A DNA stretch of 64,000 bases from Olivibacter sp. XZL3 (lineage in GTDB: Bacteria > Bacteroidota > Bacteroidia > Sphingobacteriales > Sphingobacteriaceae). The stretch spans positions 1 to 64,000 of the forward strand of contig NZ_SBJH01000110.1 of the NCBI RefSeq assembly GCF_004368405.1, read 5' to 3'. The notes beneath the pieces were generated by a model. The model made no database searches. It was given only the letters and a program-made list of their open reading frames with translations, and was not told where the DNA came from. The position numbers and the translations under genes were made by a program. Numbering within the stretch: position 1 is the first letter of the stretch; every line of letters starts with the position of its first letter. Below are positions 59,496-64,000 of this stretch, in pieces.

Positions 59496-62126
59496 TTAAA
59501 ACAACTTCTTAGTTAACTTTCTCAACTCACTCAACAACATAGGTAATATAGAAAATCCGACAATAAGCCATCCATCTTGGATGCTGATCATTTGCAGCTT
59601 AAAGGCTTCTCTTAAAAACGGGACAAATAAAACGAGCATTTGCAGTGAAAAGCCTAAAATAACGGATCCGATTAGGTATTTATTAGAAAAGAGGCCAATT
59701 TGAAATACAGATTTTGTCGAACTGCGCACGGTAAAAGCTAAAAACAATTGACAGCCTACCAACACCATAAAGGCAATCGTTCGTGCGTAACGCAGTACTT
59801 CCTCCGGCACCGAAGAGTGAAAGGGACTTTCACCGCGACTATAGTGCCCATACCAAAAAGCCGCTGCTGTGACCGTACCCGTCAATAATCCACCTATCAA
59901 AACCCGCAGGCCGGCGCCACCGGCAAAAAAATTTTCTTTCGGACTACGCGGCTGTTCTTTCATCACATCGTGGTCGATGGGATCCATACCTAGGCTAACG
60001 GCGGGTAACGAATCGGTCAGCAGATTAATCCATAACAATTGGGTAGCGATTAAAGGAGCCTGCCATCCAACAAAAAAACTCAAAAACATCACGATCACCT
60101 CGCCTAAATTACACATCAATAAAAACACCACCGACTTTTTGATATTACTGTAAATATTCCGTCCAAGCTCAATCGCTTTAACGATCGTTGTGAAGTTATC
60201 GTCGGTGAGAATGATATCGGCAGCGCTTTTAGCCACATCGGTTCCGGTAATTCCCATCGCTACGCCGATGTCTGCTTCTTGCAGCGACGGCGCATCATTT
60301 ACCCCGTCGCCCGTCATGGATACAATATTTCCATTCGCTTTCAAGGCCCGCACAATGCGCACTTTATGTTCGGGCGACACCCGCGCAAATACACGATAAT
60401 TATTCACTTCCTGAACAAAAGTGTCTTCCGCCATCTCCTCCACCTCTTGACCGGTTATGGCTTGCTCTTGACGGGAAGCAATTCCCAACTCTTTCGCAAT
60501 AGCAAAAGCGGTGGCTTTATGATCGCCCGTGATCATGACCGTCGAAATACCCGCGCTGCCCGCTGTGGCAATCGCTTCTTTTACGCCTTCCCTCGGCGGG
60601 TCGCTCATGCCAACCAAGCCCAATAACACCAATCCTTCCTCCATCTCTCCGGGTCCGATCGAAGCATTGGTCACCTTAAACGCAGCCCCTAACGTGCGCA
60701 AAGCACTCGCCGACATTTCGGATGTCGCTTTTTCTATTTGCGCTCGATGTTTATTTGTTAAAGGCAGCACCTCTCCCTCCTCAAGCACGTGGCTGCAATG
60801 CAAAATCAGGTTATCAATCGCCCCTTTTGTATAAACCGTGTAATCATTGCCATTTTTATAGAGCGTGGACATGAGCTTTCTATCCGAATCAAAAGCCCGC
60901 TCAGCAATCCGCTCATTATCGGCAGCCAGCTCCTTTCGATTTAGTCCAAGCGTATCCGCCCATAACAGCAAAGCCACTTCCGTTGGATCGCCGGTCGCTT
61001 TTTCGTTTGCAAGCGTCGCGTCATTACAAAGGACCATTGCTTTAGCCAGCTCAGCGGGCACTTTTCCATCTTCAGCAAAGGCAAAGTGCCGACTGACGGT
61101 CATTCGGTTTTGCGTTAAGGTACCCGTTTTATCCGAACAGACAACGTTTACCGAACCGAGCGTTTCAACTGCCGGCAGGCGACGAATAATTGCATTCCTC
61201 CTCGACATCAGCGTCACACCTATGGAAAGCACAATAGCCACGATAGCCACCAGGCCTTCGGGGATAGCCGCAACTGCCAGCGACACCGATAGCAGAAACA
61301 TATCTACGACGTCCCGCTGTTGCAGTAGCGCAATGATGAAAATCGTTACACAAATGGCAATTGCTATTTTACCCAGCATTTTACCGAGGTGATCGAGCCG
61401 TTTCTCCAAAGGCGTTTTTTCATCGCTTTGCGCTGTTATAAGTTTGGCAATTGCCCCCATTTCCGAATGCATGCCCGTCGCAACCACCACACCCGTACCA
61501 CGGCCCGCGCTTACTAAAGTGGACATATAAGCCATATTAATCCGGTCGCCGAGGGGAGTATCCGCCGCTGTCAGCCGTTCAGAGGCCCTCTTTTCACTCG
61601 GCAAAGATTCGCCCGTGAATGCCGACTCTTCTATCTGCAAGTGCACACTCGTTAACAGACGCAAATCGGCAGGAACCACACGCCCAGCATCCAATACCAC
61701 TATATCGCCGGGCACCAGTTCCTTCGCTTCTACCTCAACTGTCACACCATCGCGCCTAATCAATGCTTTCGGCGCTGCAATCCGTTGAAGAGCTTCAATT
61801 GCATTACCCGCCTTCACCTCCTGAAAAACACCTAAAGCGGCGTTCAATAGAATAACCACTGTAATGATAATAGCATCGATATACTCGCCCATAAAAAGCG
61901 TGATCAGCACGGCAGCCATCAGCACATAAATTAACCAGTCCTTTAACTGGTCAACAAACAATTTAAAAACGCTTTTCTTACGATGCTGCTCTATTTCATT
62001 AGGTCCATATTCCGCTAACCGGCGCTTTGCCTCGGCAGCAGAAAGCCCCACGTCGGGCTTAACCCTTAATTCATGAAGAACATCTTCTATCCCTCGTGAA
62101 TACCACATAATTGGATCTTTTGACAT
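59496..62126 (-). CDS. Calcium-type P-type ATPase (SERCA/PMCA-like)
   Basis: 876 residues, ten membrane helices. Motifs: LVPGDIVVLDAGRVVPAD, TGES (residues 171-174) in the actuator domain, PEGL (289-292) in helix 4, phosphorylation motif DKTGTLTQN with Asp332, KGAID in the nucleotide domain, TGDGVNDAPSLQEADIGVAMG, and a helix 6 LLWINLLTDSLPAVSLGMDP. These are type II (calcium/cation) features, with the SERCA-like PEGL and N...TD ion-site residues. It probably exports Ca2+ or a similar cation from the cytoplasm. Its gene is leftward and alone. Confidence 0.93.
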   Translation of the reverse strand: MSKDPIMWYSRGIEDVLHELRVKPDVGLSAAEAKRRLAEYGPNEIEQHRKKSVFKLFVDQLKDWLIYVLMAAVLITLFMGEYIDAIIITVVILLNAALGVFQEVKAGNAIEALQRIAAPKALIRRDGVTVEVEAKELVPGDIVVLDAGRVVPADLRLLTSVHLQIEESAFTGESLPSEKRASERLTAADTPLGDRINMAYMSTLVSAGRGTGVVVATGMHSEMGAIAKLITAQSDEKTPLEKRLDHLGKMLGKIAIAICVTIFIIALLQQRDVVDMFLLSVSLAVAAIPEGLVAIVAIVLSIGVTLMSRRNAIIRRLPAVETLGSVNVVCSDKTGTLTQNRMTVSRHFAFAEDGKVPAELAKAMVLCNDATLANEKATGDPTEVALLLWADTLGLNRKELAADNERIAERAFDSDRKLMSTLYKNGNDYTVYTKGAIDNLILHCSHVLEEGEVLPLTNKHRAQIEKATSEMSASALRTLGAAFKVTNASIGPGEMEEGLVLLGLVGMSDPPREGVKEAIATAGSAGISTVMITGDHKATAFAIAKELGIASRQEQAITGQEVEEMAEDTFVQEVNNYRVFARVSPEHKVRIVRALKANGNIVSMTGDGVNDAPSLQEADIGVAMGITGTDVAKSAADIILTDDNFTTIVKAIELGRNIYSNIKKSVVFLLMCNLGEVIVMFLSFFVGWQAPLIATQLLWINLLTDSLPAVSLGMDPIDHDVMKEQPRSPKENFFAGGAGLRVLIGGLLTGTVTAAAFWYGHYSRGESPFHSSVPEEVLRYARTIAFMVLVGCQLFLAFTVRSSTKSVFQIGLFSNKYLIGSVILGFSLQMLVLFVPFLREAFKLQMISIQDGWLIVGFSILPMLLSELRKLTKKLF

Positions 62127-62290
62127 TGCTTATTTGTTCAAGACTCGATAACACTTGAGTCGTAATTCCACGCAAGTGCAATCTGCGAACCACGTTTTTT
62201 AAACCTACTTGACACCCTATTTGTTCACAACAAATTGATAATAAGAAGCGAGAATGACGGTAGTCTGGCCGTCTTTAGTCGTTTTTATCT

Positions 62291-62298
62291 TAATTTTG
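62291..62298 (+). promoter_or_regulatory. -7 box upstream of the paired membrane genes
   Basis: Exact TAATTTTG on the + strand; the -33 region (TTT at 62274-62276) is weak. Transcription would start near 62305 and leave about 18 nt before ATG62323, which supports this start for the first membrane gene. Confidence 0.45.
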
Positions 62299-62322
62299 CA
62301 CCGCAATAAAACAAATCCTTTA

Positions 62323-62880
62323 ATGAACTGGAAGAAAATCATTAGAATATCGTTCATCCTCTTTCTATTAACGCTTCAAAGCCTATTCCTTATCGCCATT
62401 CTTCTCGAGCATAATCAGACCGTCTTTATCCCCGTCTTCATAATATTGATTTCCTTAGCCCTTATTCTCAGCTACTTTAAAGCGCCCCTTCATCACGATG
62501 AACATGCATACGAACACGTTTTTGTGGTGCTTTGGATCCCTGTAGGCGCCTTGTGCGCTTATTACCTCAACAATATACTCCACCTGGGGCCGGTCCTGGC
62601 AGCAAGTATTGTTGGCACGAGCGCCTCATTTCTACCAATCCTGAATAAACGTTCGCACTATTTAAAGCAGCTTCCTCCCGCTTTCTATTGCGGAGCCTTT
62701 ATTGGCATGTCGAGCACCAGCGTAGCATCCGGCATGCTCTTTATATTGGCGGCAAGCGTTTTCACTGCTATGCTTATGATCCTTTCCAAAAGCCTTTTTT
62801 CCGGACTTGGAGGCAAGTTGGGCGTGCTGGCTTTCGCCGGCGTTACCATTACATCATTACTGTTTTTTCTATTATTCTAA
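62323..62880 (+). CDS. Unknown membrane protein A (tandem paralog)
   Basis: 185 residues with about five helices, no charged soluble domain. C-terminal half: GPVLAASIVGTSASFLP, YCGAFIGMSSTSVASGMLFILAASVF and FSGLGGKLGVLAFAGVT. The next gene encodes a protein with the same order of segments, so the two are paralogs. ATG62323 is chosen because the -7 box lies just upstream and the longer frame from 62254 covers it. No family recognised. The stop TAA touches the ATG of the next gene, a tight operon. Confidence 0.7.
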   Translation: MNWKKIIRISFILFLLTLQSLFLIAILLEHNQTVFIPVFIILISLALILSYFKAPLHHDEHAYEHVFVVLWIPVGALCAYYLNNILHLGPVLAASIVGTSASFLPILNKRSHYLKQLPPAFYCGAFIGMSSTSVASGMLFILAASVFTAMLMILSKSLFSGLGGKLGVLAFAGVTITSLLFFLLF

Positions 62881-63330
62881 ATGAACCTTTTGCTATTATT
62901 TATCGTGAGCTTTACAGCATCCCTAAGCACCTTTTACCTCAATGAGCGTTTAAAACAGGGGCCGGTACGTTCATCCGCCTTACTTTCCTTGGTGGTTGCC
63001 GTATTCTTCTTTTTCTTTCCGAATCTTCTGTCGCCTTACCTCACTAAAAACATCCCGCTGGTTTTCATCGGATCTTCATTTATAGGCATGGTTTCCGCAC
63101 GCCTTATCTCGAACTACCTGTTAATTGGGGCGGCCGGAATCGTTTTTTGCACCGTGTATCTTAATACCAGTAATTTTTTCAACGGATACGGCGGCGCTTT
63201 AGGCACCGCTGCTGCGATCTCCTTACTCGCTGTGCTCAGCCTGCCTGTCTTAAGAAAAAGCGGAAAGCTAACAAACGGCTTTCATCTCCTGCGCAAAATT
63301 CTTTTTAGCAGAAAATTAAAAAAAGAATGA
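62881..63330 (+). CDS. Unknown membrane protein B (tandem paralog)
   Basis: 149 residues with about four helices and a basic tail (RKSGKLTNGFHLLRKILFSRKLKKE). Segments shared with the upstream protein: GPVRSSALLS, FIGSSFIGMVSARLISNYLLIGAAGIVF, FNGYGGALGTAAAISLLAVLSLPVL. The pair probably forms a heteromer. Each has a Gly-rich FxGxGGxLG helix. Function unknown. Starts directly at the stop of the first gene. Confidence 0.7.
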   Translation: MNLLLLFIVSFTASLSTFYLNERLKQGPVRSSALLSLVVAVFFFFFPNLLSPYLTKNIPLVFIGSSFIGMVSARLISNYLLIGAAGIVFCTVYLNTSNFFNGYGGALGTAAAISLLAVLSLPVLRKSGKLTNGFHLLRKILFSRKLKKE

Positions 63331-63381
63331 GGCACCGTTAATCATCAAAAATAATAACTAGGTATACGATTTTAAAAACAA

Positions 63382-63413
63382 TTGAGGAAAAACTCAGGAA
63401 AAAATTATTTTTG
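63382..63413 (+). promoter_or_regulatory. Promoter of the 63424 gene
   Basis: TTG at 63382-63384, 21-bp spacer and a perfect -7 TATTTTTG at 63406-63413. The spacer is slightly long. Because this region would lie inside a start at 63382, ATG63424 is the better start. Confidence 0.5.
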
Positions 63414-63423
63414 TGCTTGCTTT

Positions 63424-63684
63424 ATGGAAGATACTATATTACCTGACGAGACATACGCTTACAAAAGTCAACCCCTACGGGTAACTTTCAAAAACATCGA
63501 CTACGAAGTCAGAATACTGAACAAAGACATCAAAAAGACGGATACGTCGGTCAAAATCCTATTGGACGGAATCGTACAAACCTTAGAAAAAGCGCCATCG
63601 CATTGGCGGTTTAGCGGCTCAGACGACGATCCGGCTTTCGCCCAGGCCATTTGGCATTCCATCTCACTGCGCTATCGTCTGTAA
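63424..63684 (+). CDS. Small unknown soluble protein
   Basis: 86 residues: MEDTILPDETYAYKSQPLRVTFKNIDYEVRIL, DTSVKILLDGIVQTLEKAPSHWRFSGSDDDPAFAQAIWHSISLRYRL. No signal or helix. The second half looks helical and acidic. The start at 63424 is fixed by a promoter just upstream; 63382 would be inside its -33 box. No family recognised. It precedes the cold-shock gene on the same strand. Confidence 0.6.
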   Translation: MEDTILPDETYAYKSQPLRVTFKNIDYEVRILNKDIKKTDTSVKILLDGIVQTLEKAPSHWRFSGSDDDPAFAQAIWHSISLRYRL

Positions 63685-63787
63685 GGTGGCAGCAAGCTTT
63701 ATAGCTGGAAGGAACAGCACGCGATGCAAAATCGCTTGCAATCAAGCCGATCTCATTTGCCCGGCCAAAATAAAAAGTCAAAAAAAC

Positions 63788-63817
63788 TTGTATATCAAAT
63801 ATTTATACCTATCTTTA
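63788..63817 (+). promoter_or_regulatory. Promoter of the cold-shock gene
   Basis: TTG at 63788-63790, 19-bp spacer and a near-consensus -7 TATCTTTA (63810-63817), 7 of 8 matches. Transcription starts at about 63824, leaving a very AT-rich leader of about 34 nt. Confidence 0.5.
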
Positions 63818-63857
63818 TAGCAATTAATATTATTTTTTTATTTTATTTTATTACACC

Positions 63858-64000
63858 ATGCAAAAAGGCATTGTAAAATTTTTCAATGAAACCAAAGGAT
63901 TCGGTTTTATTACTCCACAAGATGGCGGACGTGAGATTTTTGTTCACAGTTCCGGATTGAAAGACCGTATTCGTGAAAATGACGACGTTTCATTCGAAGT
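63858..64000 (+). CDS. Cold-shock-domain protein (partial, cut by window end)
   Basis: The first 47 codons are visible. The cold-shock domain starts directly: MQKGIVKFFNETKGFGFITPQ, with RNP1 KGFGFI and RNP2 IFVHSS, the RNA-binding surface. It would be about 63-70 residues if complete. Single-stranded nucleic-acid chaperone of the CspA family. The upstream DNA is exceptionally AT-rich (about 60 bp), as for many cold-shock genes. The 3' end lies outside the window. Confidence 0.9.
   Translation, partial: MQKGIVKFFNETKGFGFITPQDGGREIFVHSSGLKDRIRENDDVSFE

Overview
This is a chromosomal stretch of a Bacteroidota (Bacteroidetes) bacterium, most likely from the Sphingobacteriaceae or a close relative. 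Evidence for this: a SusC/SusD pair, a fused ResB/CcsA cytochrome c assembly protein, TldD proteins with signal peptides, DUF4159/DUF4175/BatA-type genes, lipoproteins with the LxxSC-type box, AT-rich intergenic DNA with few strong Shine-Dalgarno sites, and repeated matches to the Bacteroidetes promoter (TTG, 19-21 bp, TAnnTTTG). No tRNA, rRNA, insertion sequence, phage gene or CRISPR array is visible, and no classical transcription factor or sigma factor is encoded. Operators seen here must be served from elsewhere.

Layout. 1-477: GC/pyrimidine-rich leader DNA with two leftward promoters. 478-11,260: an SF1 helicase, a 3-methyladenine DNA glycosylase, a small lipoprotein, the fused cytochrome c assembly protein, a NEW3-protein/ABC-exporter operon and a PPK2 kinase. 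11,419-14,381: 5-oxoprolinase subunits pxpB-pxpC with an Nramp-like transporter but no pxpA. 14,621-18,957: small unknown proteins, a lipocalin-like lipoprotein, a DUF2007 protein, and a universal stress protein followed by an atypical SDR. 19,042-23,918: GH16, SulP, DUF3037, HipA-like kinase and GH18 genes. 24,171-28,879: a GNAT protein and a five-gene leftward operon that looks like assembly of an uncharacterised polar-lipid headgroup (nucleotidyltransferase, ATP-grasp, CDP-alcohol phosphotransferase, flippase-like protein, HAD phosphatase). 29,261-35,493: two MFS transporters, a frameshifted FKBP lipoprotein, an MBL hydrolase and an exported PPC-domain protein. 35,964-40,744: a SusC/SusD pair behind a perfect 20-bp palindrome. 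42,140-45,362: GpsA plus a phosphatase-glycosyltransferase fusion that fits glucosylglycerol synthesis. 45,471-58,357: a large Tld protease/MoxR/DUF58/BatA/DUF4175/DUF4159 locus. 58,655-64,000: an O-acetyltransferase, a candidate small RNA, a Ca2+-type P-ATPase, two tandem paralogous membrane proteins, a small unknown protein and the start of a cold-shock protein.

How the genes fit together. The most coherent and least understood module is 45.5-58.4 kb. A MoxR ATPase, its DUF58 partner, two BatA/GATase-like membrane proteins, a DUF4175 membrane protein, two exported TldD paralogs and one TldE form an almost continuous leftward array, with DUF4159 divergent from it. The lipid-headgroup operon at 24.6-28.9 kb, the GH18/HipA-like/DUF3037 operon, the paired membrane proteins at 62.3-63.3 kb and the intergenic small RNA near 59.35 kb are the other candidates for undescribed biology. 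All functions are read from motifs and family knowledge without database searches.
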